In this document: one piece after another, positions 56,330 to 64,000 of the stretch
Layout: the number at the start of each line of letters is the position of its first letter
Position numbering within the stretch: position 1 is the stretch's first letter
NCBI RefSeq assembly: GCF_002849655.1
Contig: NZ_PDNW01000007.1
Coordinates: 124,001 to 188,000 of the forward strand
DNA length: 64,000 nucleotides
Origin: Pollutimonas subterranea
GTDB lineage: Bacteria; Pseudomonadota; Gammaproteobacteria; Burkholderiales; Burkholderiaceae_B
Direction of reading: 5' to 3'
Made by a program: the position numbers and the translations under genes
The notes under the pieces: generated by a model
What the model saw: only the letters and a program-made list of their open reading frames with translations
The model's database searches: none
Told to the model about the DNA's origin: nothing

Positions 56330-57901
56330 TTAGGCGGTTTGTTCTGTGGCGGGGGCGTTGCTTGGCAGGCCGAAATCTTCGGGGAAGTGGTCAAGCGCGG
56401 AAAGGACCGGGTAGGGCGTCATGCCGCCCAGGGCGCACAATGAGCCGGCGAGCATGGTGTCGCACAAATCGCGCAGCAGGTGCACGTGTTGTTCGCGCTG
56501 GTCGTTGCGGCGGATTTTTTCTATGACCTCGGTGCCGCGCACGGCACCGATGCGACAGGGGGTGCATTTGCCACAGGATTCGATGGCACAGAATTCCATG
56601 GCGTACCCGGCCATCTTCGACATATCGACGGTGTCGTCGAAGGCGACGAGGCCGCCATGGCCGATCATGGCCGAAATGGCGATATAGGCTTCGTAGTCGA
56701 GAGGAACGTCCCATTGTGATTCAGGCAGGTAGGCGCCCAGGGGTCCGCCGACCTGAACGGCGCGCAGGGGACGGCCGGAGGCGCTGCCGTTGCCGAAGCC
56801 ATACAGGAGCTCGCGCAGGCTGACGCCAAAGGCTTTCTCTACCAGTCCGCCTTGCTTGAGGTTGCCCGCCAACTGGAAGGGCAGCGTGCCTTTCGAACGG
56901 CCCATGCCGTAGTTGCGGTAGAAGTCGGCGCCTCGTGCGAGGATAGTGGGCACAGTCGCAAGCGAAATGACATTGTTGATGACCGTCGGCTTGCCGAAAA
57001 GCCCGCGTATGGCTGGCAGTGGCGGCTTGGCGCGAACCAGGCCGCGCTTGCCTTCCAGACTTTCGAGCAACGAAGTTTCTTCTCCGCAGATGTAGGCGCC
57101 TGCGCCGACACGTACTTCGAGATCGAACGCCTGGCCGCTGCCCTGGATGCTGTCGCCCAGCCAGCCCGCCGCGCGGGCATGGCCGATGGCCGCTTCGAGC
57201 GTGGAAATGGCGTACGGATATTCGGAACGTACATAGATATAGCCATAGGTGGCTTGTACGGCAAGGCCCGCAATAGTCATCCCTTCGATGAGGGCGTAGG
57301 GATCGCCTTCCATGAGCATGCGATCGGAGAAAGTGCCGGAATCGCCCTCATCGGCATTGCAGACGATGTATTTCTGGTCGGCGGCGGTGGCCAGGACGGT
57401 TTTCCACTTTATACCGGTGGGGAAGGCCGCGCCGCCCCGGCCCCGCAGGCCGGAGTCGACCACGGCGTCGACGATGGCCATGGGCTGCATGGAAAGAGCT
57501 TTCTCGAGTCCCTGGAACCCGCCGTGTGCCTGGTAGTCGTAAAGGCTTAGCGGGTCGGTAATGCCGACACGTGCGAAAGTAAGGCGTTCTTGGTTCTTCA
57601 GGTAGGGGATTTCTTCGGTAAGGCCTTGGCACAGTGGATGCGCCTTGCCCTGCAGCCAGCCAGCTTCGAACAGGCCGGCAATATCCGTGGCTTCGACTGG
57701 TCCGTAGGCCACGCGGCCGGCCGGGGTGTCGACTTCGACCAGCGTTTCAAGCCACAGGAGTCCCCGAGAACCGTTGCGTACGATGTTTATGCTGGCGCCA
57801 CGGCGCTGCGCTTCTTCGGTAATGGCGTGGACCACGGCCTGGGCACCCACTGCCATGGCCGCGGAATCACAGGGTACAAAGATCTTGATGGCTGGGCTCA
57901 T
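56330..57901 (-). CDS. fdsB: NAD-dependent formate dehydrogenase beta subunit (NuoF-like)
   Basis: The 523-residue NADH-forming subunit. It has an N-terminal thioredoxin-like part fused to a NuoF domain: the FMN/NAD loops GRGGAAFPTGIKWK and CNADEGDSGTF, and the [4Fe-4S] ligands in ESCGKCTPCR with a later Cys. ATG 57901 overlaps the fdsG stop by 4 nt. Confidence 0.96.
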   Translation of the reverse strand: MSPAIKIFVPCDSAAMAVGAQAVVHAITEEAQRRGASINIVRNGSRGLLWLETLVEVDTPAGRVAYGPVEATDIAGLFEAGWLQGKAHPLCQGLTEEIPYLKNQERLTFARVGITDPLSLYDYQAHGGFQGLEKALSMQPMAIVDAVVDSGLRGRGGAAFPTGIKWKTVLATAADQKYIVCNADEGDSGTFSDRMLMEGDPYALIEGMTIAGLAVQATYGYIYVRSEYPYAISTLEAAIGHARAAGWLGDSIQGSGQAFDLEVRVGAGAYICGEETSLLESLEGKRGLVRAKPPLPAIRGLFGKPTVINNVISLATVPTILARGADFYRNYGMGRSKGTLPFQLAGNLKQGGLVEKAFGVSLRELLYGFGNGSASGRPLRAVQVGGPLGAYLPESQWDVPLDYEAYIAISAMIGHGGLVAFDDTVDMSKMAGYAMEFCAIESCGKCTPCRIGAVRGTEVIEKIRRNDQREQHVHLLRDLCDTMLAGSLCALGGMTPYPVLSALDHFPEDFGLPSNAPATEQTA

Positions 57902-58404
57902 GGTTGTACCCCTTCGGCCAGAAGCAACTGGTCGAGCTTGGCCGGCGTCATGCGTGCATGCGGCTGGCCGTTGATCATGACGGTGGGCGACTGGGCGCAC
58001 AAGCCCAGGCAATAGACCGGCTCGAGCGTAACGGCGCCGTTGGCGGCTGTGCCATGGAAGTCGCAGCCGAGTTGCTGCCGCGCGTGCTGGGCCAGGGCTT
58101 CGCCCCCCATGGACTGACAGGATTCGGCGCGACACACTTCAAGCACGACCGGCGCGGCGGGTGTGTCGCGAAAGTGCGGGTAGAAGCTGACGACGCCATG
58201 GATTTCGGCGCGCGATAACTGGAGGCCTTCCGCCAGCAGCGGAACGATTTCCGCCGGGATGTAGCCCATGGCATGTTGTACGGCATGCAGGATGGGCAGC
58301 AGATTTCCCTGCTGACCTTCGTAACGCTGCAGCACTTGGCGTGCAAGTTGCGGCACCCCTTGATTGGCGGGGCTGGCGTCGGTGATGACGGGCGGCATGG
58401 GCAT
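57898..58404 (-). CDS. fdsG: NAD-dependent formate dehydrogenase gamma subunit (NuoE-like)
   Basis: A 168-residue [2Fe-2S] subunit with CRAESC and CLGLC, the NuoE-type ligand pairs, and LPILHAVQHAMGYIP. ATG 58404 is chosen because AAGGA lies 8 nt upstream; a longer frame to 58461 would start inside the operator region. It is the first gene of fdsGBA-fdhD-fdsD. Confidence 0.95.
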   Translation of the reverse strand: MPMPPVITDASPANQGVPQLARQVLQRYEGQQGNLLPILHAVQHAMGYIPAEIVPLLAEGLQLSRAEIHGVVSFYPHFRDTPAAPVVLEVCRAESCQSMGGEALAQHARQQLGCDFHGTAANGAVTLEPVYCLGLCAQSPTVMINGQPHARMTPAKLDQLLLAEGVQP

Positions 58405-58453
58405 GGCGCTATCCTTGTCTGGTAGAGGTGCGAGCGTAAGTGGTTTGTCTCTT

Positions 58454-58562
58454 ATATGCATAAATTTGCATATATATTGCTTAGGTATTTGGAGTAATCT
58501 ACCCCTGTTAAGTCATTCTTTCAATAAGAAAAAAATCGCATATAAGGTCTACCCTTATATGC
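58454..58562. promoter_or_regulatory. Two palindromic operators between fdsG and its divergent regulator
   Basis: Site 1: ATATGCA (58454-58460) with TGCATAT (58467-58473). Site 2: GCATATAAGG (58538-58547), a 5-nt spacer, CCTTATATGC (58553-58562). Both share a half-site like TTATATGCA followed by A/T-rich bases. They fit binding of the adjacent ModE-like regulator at both divergent promoters. The gap is AT-rich. Confidence 0.7.
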
Positions 58563-58599
58563 AAATATAAACATATTAATAAGGCGACACGATACCGCC

Positions 58600-59745
58600 A
58601 TGGCAAATCAGGCGAAGGCATACAACTTCAAGGCGCGACTGCGCTCCGAATGGGCGCTGGAAAAACCGTCGGGCGAAATCCTGCCGCTCAGCGAAGTCAT
58701 CCGCTTGCTGGCGGCGGTCGATGCCACTGGCCATATCGCAGGGGCATGCAAGGCTTGCGGTGTGTCGTACCGGCATGGCTGGGGCGTGCTGCGCGATGCC
58801 GAAAAGGAATTTGCAGCCCCCTTGCTCGATACGTCGCGTCGGCAGGGCACCAAGCTGACGGCCTTCGGGCAGCACCTGATATGGGCTAATCGACGTGTCG
58901 ATGCGCGCTTGATGCCGACGCTGGAGAGCATGGCGTCCGAGCTGCAGGAAGAGCTCGAGCGCTTGTATCCGGAAAGCCAGCCGCGCTTGCGCTTGCATGC
59001 CAGTCATGGCTTCGCCGTAGAAGGACTGACGCAGTTGGCCAATGGTCTCGACATGTTGCCGCTGGAACTCCGCTATCGCACGGCGATCGAAGCGTTGGCA
59101 TCGCTGAATCATGGCGATTGCGACCTGGCGGGATTTCAGGTTCCTGTCGGTGAGTTCGAAAAGCCCATTCTTCAGCGCTATAGCGAATGGCTGGATCCCG
59201 AGCAGCACAGGCTCATTTTCCTGGCCGTGCGCAACACGGGTATGTTTGTGCAGACGGGAAACCCCAAGAACATCGTTTCGATTGCCGACCTCGTCAAACC
59301 GGACGTGCGGTTCGTCAATCGCCAGATTGGTTCCAGTACGCGTTCACTGGTTGGTTTGATGCTGCAGCAGCTTGATATCGATCCATCACGCGTCCAGGGT
59401 TTCGACAACAGTGAATTCACGCATATGGCCATTGCCGCGCATATCGCCAGCGGCATGGCCGATGTCGGTATCGGGGTCGAAACGGCGGCGTGGCGTTGCG
59501 GCTTGTCGTTCATTCCGCTGGCCAAGGAACGCTATTTCTTCGCCGTACATCGGGAGACGCTGCAGGCGCCGCAAATGCGCCATTTGCTTGACCTGATGAC
59601 CGGCGAGCAGTATCTGCAATATATGGCTCAGCTTGTGGGTTACGATGCTACGGGAATGGGTAGTGTGCAGACCATGGAGACAGCATTCGGGCCGGCGTTC
59701 GCCAGATCGCTTTCTGCTTCACGCAAAGAGTTGAGCAAGTCATGA
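58600..59745 (+). CDS. ModE-type winged-helix regulator with periplasmic-binding-like sensor domain, likely controlling fds
   Basis: A 381-residue regulator. Residues about 30-95 resemble the ModE DNA-binding domain ([24 protein letters not shown]). The rest is a substrate-binding-like domain ([36 protein letters not shown]), as in molybdate- or formate-linked regulators. Divergent from fdsG and coupled by 4 nt to moaA, it fits an FdsR-type local regulator; the ligand (formate, molybdate or a cofactor) is unknown. Confidence 0.82.
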   Translation: MANQAKAYNFKARLRSEWALEKPSGEILPLSEVIRLLAAVDATGHIAGACKACGVSYRHGWGVLRDAEKEFAAPLLDTSRRQGTKLTAFGQHLIWANRRVDARLMPTLESMASELQEELERLYPESQPRLRLHASHGFAVEGLTQLANGLDMLPLELRYRTAIEALASLNHGDCDLAGFQVPVGEFEKPILQRYSEWLDPEQHRLIFLAVRNTGMFVQTGNPKNIVSIADLVKPDVRFVNRQIGSSTRSLVGLMLQQLDIDPSRVQGFDNSEFTHMAIAAHIASGMADVGIGVETAAWRCGLSFIPLAKERYFFAVHRETLQAPQMRHLLDLMTGEQYLQYMAQLVGYDATGMGSVQTMETAFGPAFARSLSASRKELSKS

Positions 59746-60833
59746 GCAAAGTAATCTTCAACACAGGTAATCGTTCCGCGGTCCCATCGGTCAAGGCGGC
59801 AGCCGGCGAGCGCGCTGCGCCCCTTGATATACGGCGCCGTCCCTTGCGCGATCTGCGCATTTCAGTGACTGACCGCTGCAATTTCCGTTGCACCTATTGC
59901 ATGCCGCGCGAGGTATTCAATAGCAGCTACCAGTTCATGCCGCATGGAGCGCTGCTCAGCCTGGAAGAAATAGCACGCGTTGCGGGTATTGCGGCAAGTC
60001 TGGGCGTGCAGAAAATCCGCCTTACCGGTGGCGAGCCGCTATTGCGCAAGAATATCGAAGGACTCATCGAAATGCTGGCGCGCCTGCGCACTCCCGACGG
60101 CCAGGCACTGCAAATAGCCCTTACCACGAACGGCACGCTGTTGGCGCAAAAAGCCCAGGCGCTGAAAGATGCTGGGCTGCAACGCGTGACGGTGAGCCTG
60201 GATGCGCTCGATGATCGGCTATTCGAAAGTATGAGCGACAGCCAGGTCAGCGTAAGCCGCGTCTTGAAGGGTATTGACGAGGCGGCGCGTGTCGGTTTGG
60301 CGCCGGTGAAGGTCAATATGGTGGTTCGCAAAGGTATGAACGACCAGCAAATCCTGCCCATGGCAAGGCATTTCCGGCACTCCGGCCATATCCTGCGCTT
60401 CATTGAATTCATGGATGTCGGCAGCACCAATGGATGGAATATGGAGCAGGTGCTTACGGGTCGCGAGATCCTGGATCGCATCACTGCCGAGTTCCCCCTC
60501 GAGCCGGTGCAGGCGGATTATCGGGGTGAGGTCGCCAGTCGCTGGCGTTATGTCGACAACGGCGGCGAAATCGGGATCATCACCAGTGTGTCTCAGCCGT
60601 TCTGTGGCGACTGTACGCGCGCACGCCTGTCACCGGAAGGCAAGCTGTTTCTGTGCCTGTTCGCGACCCAGGGACATGATTTGCGCGGGCTGATCCGCGA
60701 TGGTGCAAGCGATGACGACATCGCTGCGCGGCTTGCTGGAGTCTGGTCAGTCCGTGACGACCATTATTCAGAGTTGCGGGGGCAGCATACCGCCGACCAG
60801 CCCAAGATTGAAATGAGCTACATAGGCGGATGA
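59742..60833 (+). CDS. moaA: GTP 3',8-cyclase (molybdenum cofactor biosynthesis)
   Basis: A 363-residue radical SAM enzyme. The N-terminal cluster is CNFRCTYC and the C-terminal one [18 protein letters not shown]. It ends in YIGG, the required GG tail. Its start overlaps the regulator stop, and its stop overlaps mobA (both 4 nt). Confidence 0.96.
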   Translation: MSKVIFNTGNRSAVPSVKAAAGERAAPLDIRRRPLRDLRISVTDRCNFRCTYCMPREVFNSSYQFMPHGALLSLEEIARVAGIAASLGVQKIRLTGGEPLLRKNIEGLIEMLARLRTPDGQALQIALTTNGTLLAQKAQALKDAGLQRVTVSLDALDDRLFESMSDSQVSVSRVLKGIDEAARVGLAPVKVNMVVRKGMNDQQILPMARHFRHSGHILRFIEFMDVGSTNGWNMEQVLTGREILDRITAEFPLEPVQADYRGEVASRWRYVDNGGEIGIITSVSQPFCGDCTRARLSPEGKLFLCLFATQGHDLRGLIRDGASDDDIAARLAGVWSVRDDHYSELRGQHTADQPKIEMSYIGG

Positions 60834-61450
60834 TAGGGCGCGACTCGCTGACGGGCCTGGTCCTTGCAGGAGGCTTGGGCAGGCGCATGCAGGGGGCGGC
60901 CGGGCACGATGGCGAGGTCGAGAAGGGCCTGCTCGTGTTGAACGGCTTGCCGCTGGTCGATCACGCGCAGCGGTTTCTGGCGCGGCACGCGGGGAAAATC
61001 CTCATCAGTGCGAACACGCATCGGGATGCCTACGAAAACTATGGCACGGTCGTCCCGGACGAGCCTCAGCTTGGCGATTATTCCGGTCCGCTGGCGGGTG
61101 TGGCCAGCGCGTTGGCGTGCTCGACGACGCCCTGGATGGTCGTCATGCCGGTCGACGTAACGGGGTTGCCTGAAAATCTCGTGCCGCGTTTGCTGGAGGC
61201 GGTCAGCGACGACGGCGCCCATATCGCCTATGCCCGGACACGGAATTCCGTGCACCCGCTGTGCATGGTGCTGCACCGCACATCAAGGCAAGGCCTTTGT
61301 GAATTCTTGTTGGCGGGTGAGCGCAAAGTGCAGCTGTGGCAGCGCCAGAACGGTGCCGCCGCCGTGCTGTTCGACGACGCGGATCACGCTTTCTTCAATA
61401 TCAATACGCCGCAGGATCTGTTGCAGGCTCGAGGCGGTCTGCGGGGCTGA
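60830..61450 (+). CDS. mobA: Molybdenum cofactor guanylyltransferase
   Basis: A 206-residue nucleotidyltransferase that adds GMP to the cofactor to make the MGD form used by Fds. The signature [12 protein letters not shown] is at the N-terminus, and [15 protein letters not shown] carries the metal-binding Asp. It is convergent with pcaD, 6 nt apart. Confidence 0.94.
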   Translation: MIGRDSLTGLVLAGGLGRRMQGAAGHDGEVEKGLLVLNGLPLVDHAQRFLARHAGKILISANTHRDAYENYGTVVPDEPQLGDYSGPLAGVASALACSTTPWMVVMPVDVTGLPENLVPRLLEAVSDDGAHIAYARTRNSVHPLCMVLHRTSRQGLCEFLLAGERKVQLWQRQNGAAAVLFDDADHAFFNINTPQDLLQARGGLRG

Positions 61451-61456
61451 TATTCG

Positions 61457-62245
61457 TCAAGCGGGTGTGACGCTCAGGAATTTGATAAGCGCATTGGTGT
61501 AGCTCGATACCTGCTCCTGGTTGGATAAATGCGCCGCGTCCAGTTCCAGATACTCGGAGCCCTGGATCTGACTGTGCAGGAATTTTCCGTCGGAAGGCGG
61601 TGTCGGCATATCGCCTGTGCCCGATATGACCAGGGTAGGGGCACGGATGCCGCCGACTTCCTGGCGCAGGTCATTATCGCGCACCGCGATGCAATTGGCG
61701 GCATAGCCGTCCGCCGGCGTCGACGCGAGCATGGCCTTCAGGACTTCGACTTGCTCGGCATGCGCCTGCGCATAGTCCGGTGTGAGCCAGCGTGCCACCA
61801 CGGAATCCGCGATGGATGCCATGCCGTCCTTCTGTACTGTCGCTGCGCGGTTCGTCCAGTTCTCGGGTGGGCCAATGTAAGCGGCCGTATTGCTCAGGAC
61901 GAGCTTGTGGATGCGATCGGCATGATTCAGCGCCAGCCACATGCCGGTAATGCCGCCCATGGACAGCCCGCAGAAATGCACGCGGTCCAGGTTTAAATGA
62001 TCCAGCAGGCCGATGACGTCTTCGCCCAGCTGAGCCACGGAGTAGGGTCCTTGCGGGACGGATGACTGGCCATGGCCTCGCGTGTCATAGCGCAGCACCT
62101 GGAAATGACTGCTGAGTTCGGCGAGCTGGGGTTGCCACATGTCCATGGTCGTGCCCAGCGAATTCGAGAGCACCAGGACCGGTGCCGATTGATCCCCGGC
62201 CAGCGCATAATGCAGGTCGACGTCCTTGAGGCTTGCGTGTGGCAT
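61457..62245 (-). CDS. pcaD: 3-oxoadipate enol-lactonase
   Basis: A 262-residue alpha/beta hydrolase of the beta-ketoadipate pathway, turning the enol-lactone into 3-oxoadipate. Catalytic Ser is in FCGLSMGGITG, Asp in DMPTPP (ISGTGDMPTPPSDG) and His in LDAAHLSNQEQ. It follows catC by 22 nt. Confidence 0.93.
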   Translation of the reverse strand: MPHASLKDVDLHYALAGDQSAPVLVLSNSLGTTMDMWQPQLAELSSHFQVLRYDTRGHGQSSVPQGPYSVAQLGEDVIGLLDHLNLDRVHFCGLSMGGITGMWLALNHADRIHKLVLSNTAAYIGPPENWTNRAATVQKDGMASIADSVVARWLTPDYAQAHAEQVEVLKAMLASTPADGYAANCIAVRDNDLRQEVGGIRAPTLVISGTGDMPTPPSDGKFLHSQIQGSEYLELDAAHLSNQEQVSSYTNALIKFLSVTPA

Positions 62246-62267
62246 GTGAAGTCCCCTATTGCCGCAA

Positions 62268-62552
62268 TCAGATGGTGGCGATTGCCGATGGATGCTGGAC
62301 CAGCGGTGTGACGGTAATGTCCATGAAGGGGTAAAGGGGCAAGGCGCTCAGCATTTCATGCAGCTCATCATTGCTGTCGACGTCGAATACGCTGACGTTC
62401 GCGTACTGGCCTACAACGCGCCACAGGTCGCGCCATTTGCCCTCGCGTTGCAATTTCTGCGACATTTCCTTTTCTTCTTTCTTAAGCGCATCGGCAGTCG
62501 CCTTGTCGAGTGAGGAAGGAATGTTTACCTGCATTTGGACCAGAAACAACAT
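62268..62552 (-). CDS. catC: Muconolactone delta-isomerase
   Basis: A 94-residue enzyme opening MLFLVQMQVNIPSSLD, typical of CatC, which isomerises muconolactone to the enol-lactone used by PcaD. AGGAGAG lies upstream of the ATG. It forms the catC-pcaD pair; catA and catB are not in the window. Confidence 0.93.
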   Translation of the reverse strand: MLFLVQMQVNIPSSLDKATADALKKEEKEMSQKLQREGKWRDLWRVVGQYANVSVFDVDSNDELHEMLSALPLYPFMDITVTPLVQHPSAIATI

Positions 62553-62657
62553 AGTAGCTCTCCTAGAGTGGGGGGAAGGCCGGCGCTTTCATGTGCGTCG
62601 GCAGCGCAAGCGCCGTGGCGGCTTGCATAGGGAATTCAACGGTTCGTAGGGTGGGCC

Positions 62658-63881
62658 TCAGGCCAGCCAGTGCCGCAAATCATAGTAAGGTACGACATCG
62701 CCATCGTTGACCTGTGTATTGGCCGGAATGCGAGCCAGGCCGCTGGCCCAAGGCAGGGAACTTACGACACCGGACCCCTGCTTGGGAAAAGGGTGCAGGT
62801 CGAGCGTTGCCTGTGCGTTGCAGCGGGCTTGCACACGCAGGAATTCCTCGCGTTTATCGCATAGCGTCTTATCGGTTGCGATCCGGCCGAACTGGACGTC
62901 CGGGAATACCTGTGCGCGGCCTTGCATGCCCCGGATCAATGGGGACACCAGGACGGTGAATACCGCAAAGGCGGAAGCCGGGTTGCCTGGCAAGCATACG
63001 ATGGGCTTGTCTTGAGCATACGCCAGCGCAACGGGCTTGCCCGGCTTCATGCAGACCCGCCACAAGTCCAATGTGCCGCCCAATTGCTCGATGACAGGCT
63101 TTACCAGGTCTTTTTCGCCAACCGATACGCCGCCCACGGTCAGTACCAGGTCACAGTCGGCAAGTAGCGTGTCGAACGCGGCGCGCAGCGACGCTTCGGT
63201 GTCCGCCGCGTGCATGACATGCACGACGTTTGCGCCCATGTCATGGACCAGGCCGGCCAGCATGGGCCCGTTCGAGTTGTAGATCTGTTCGGGACTGCGC
63301 GGCTGGCCGGGCTGGATCAGTTCGTCGCCGGTGGTCAGTATGCCAACCCTCAACTGGCTGTATACACTGAGCTCGGCATAGCCCTGGGACGCCAGCAAGG
63401 CGATTTCCGCCGCGCCCAGCAATGTGCCTTTCGGAAATAGCTGATCGCCCGTACGCACGTCTTCGCCCTGGCGCCGCACATGTGAACCTTGGGCAGGCAA
63501 GTGCTCGACCTGGAACCGGTTGTCGATTTCCTGGCCGTCTTCCTGCATGACCACCGTATCGGCGCCCTGGGGAATCAGGCTGCCGGTAAAGATTCGTATG
63601 GTCTTGCCTTTTTGCAGGGCCTCGGGCGCAAGCCCCGCATAGCACCGTTGCTGTACTGGAAAACGATGTCCCTGGGCGTAATCGGCGTAGTGGATGGCAT
63701 AGCCATCCATGGCGCTATTGTCGGCAGGCGGCAGGTCGAGTGTCGCGAAAAGCGTTTGTGCCAGAACACGACCCTGGGCCTGGTGCAGCGGACAGCTTTC
63801 GCTGATGTTGGGCGGCTTGCCGGCTGCGGCCAGCCGTGCCTGTGCCGCGTCGAAGTCCAGCAGAGGTGCAAACTGGCTCAT
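62658..63881 (-). CDS. moeA: Molybdopterin molybdotransferase
   Basis: A 407-residue MoeA, which inserts molybdate into adenylated molybdopterin. Motifs: LPPADNSAMDGYAI, FTGSLIPQGADTVVMQE and TVGGVSVGEKDLVKPV, with the C-terminal PGNPASAF. Its ATG overlaps the moaB stop by 4 nt. Confidence 0.95.
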   Translation of the reverse strand: MSQFAPLLDFDAAQARLAAAGKPPNISESCPLHQAQGRVLAQTLFATLDLPPADNSAMDGYAIHYADYAQGHRFPVQQRCYAGLAPEALQKGKTIRIFTGSLIPQGADTVVMQEDGQEIDNRFQVEHLPAQGSHVRRQGEDVRTGDQLFPKGTLLGAAEIALLASQGYAELSVYSQLRVGILTTGDELIQPGQPRSPEQIYNSNGPMLAGLVHDMGANVVHVMHAADTEASLRAAFDTLLADCDLVLTVGGVSVGEKDLVKPVIEQLGGTLDLWRVCMKPGKPVALAYAQDKPIVCLPGNPASAFAVFTVLVSPLIRGMQGRAQVFPDVQFGRIATDKTLCDKREEFLRVQARCNAQATLDLHPFPKQGSGVVSSLPWASGLARIPANTQVNDGDVVPYYDLRHWLA

Positions 63882-64000
63882 GGGTGCACCCTATATTGCG
63901 TGCCGAAGTTGCACGGGCGGTGCGTGCTGTCGAGCTGCTCCTTGATGATGCGCTCCCATGCCAGCTTGCAGGCATTGGTTGAACCGGGCATGCAGAAAAT
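63878..64000 (-). CDS. moaB: Molybdenum cofactor biosynthesis protein MoaB, C-terminal end (5' part outside window)
   Basis: The last 40 codons of a MogA/MoaB-type protein: IFCMPGSTNACKLAWERIIK, then LDSTHRPCNF near the end. The PGST motif is typical of MoaB. The gene enters from the right edge and its stop overlaps the moeA start. Confidence 0.85.
   Translation of the reverse strand: MFCMPGSTNACKLAWERIIKEQLDSTHRPCNFGTQYRVHP

Overview
The window looks like a chromosomal segment of a GC-rich betaproteobacterium, most likely Burkholderiales/Alcaligenaceae (Bordetella-Achromobacter-Pusillimonas type). This is inferred from the core gene order (TPR protein-lolB-ispE-tRNAGln-prs-L25-pth and ychF) and from the look of the encoded proteins; no database search was run.

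Layout. 1-2.1 kb: 5' part of a phosphohexomutase gene and an FAD-linked oxidase gene. 2.1-2.6 kb: a gene-free convergent gap with a roughly 240-bp imperfect palindrome and a 19-bp tandem repeat. 2.6-8.3 kb: a minus-strand homogentisate operon (MBL hydrolase, FAD monooxygenase, DUF2783 protein, hmgA, fahA) behind a readable sigma70-like promoter. 8.3-17.0 kb: housekeeping genes (mutM; TPR-lolB-ispE-tRNAGln; prs, rplY, pth, CPBP protease; ychF). 17.2-36.3 kb: an accessory island. 36.5-45.4 kb: a peptide-type ABC importer with two paralogous binding proteins and a chemoreceptor. 45.4-50.6 kb: serA, an NO-response operon (truncated haemoglobin-nnrS-nsrR) with an NsrR-type box, a GNAT enzyme, a DUF442 protein and a universal stress protein. 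50.6-61.5 kb: formate metabolism (small MFS subunit, OFA transporter, fdsGBA-fdhD-fdsD) divergent from a regulator-moaA-mobA operon. 61.5-64 kb: catC/pcaD of the beta-ketoadipate pathway and moeA-moaB.

The island is the unusual part. Its P4-type integrase gene carries two isolated in-frame stop codons (codon 3 and codon 231) but is otherwise an intact frame. Behind it lies a four-gene set in which every junction overlaps by 4-8 nt: Fic enzyme, PLD-SNF2 helicase, Eco57I-like N6 methylase and RecF/SMC-like ATPase. The last three match the helicase-methylase-ATPase (Hma) defence architecture; the Fic gene coupled in front is unexpected. Next comes a SIR2-APAZ/short Argonaute pair, i.e. a SPARSA-type NAD-depleting defence system, then a second tyrosine recombinase gene, a structured non-coding segment and an STY4528-type island replication gene. 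GGGGGTA repeat clusters near 17.2 and 34.9 kb may mark the island ends. A short motif (TTACCCCATTT) is present at the fic promoter and upstream of a decayed YhcG/DUF1016 nuclease gene at the far side. The right edge is a patchwork of remnants, ending in an alpha/beta-hydrolase fragment truncated at both ends.

The formate, molybdenum cofactor and regulator genes form one functional unit: Fds needs a bis-MGD molybdenum cofactor, and moaA, mobA, moeA and moaB are all close by.
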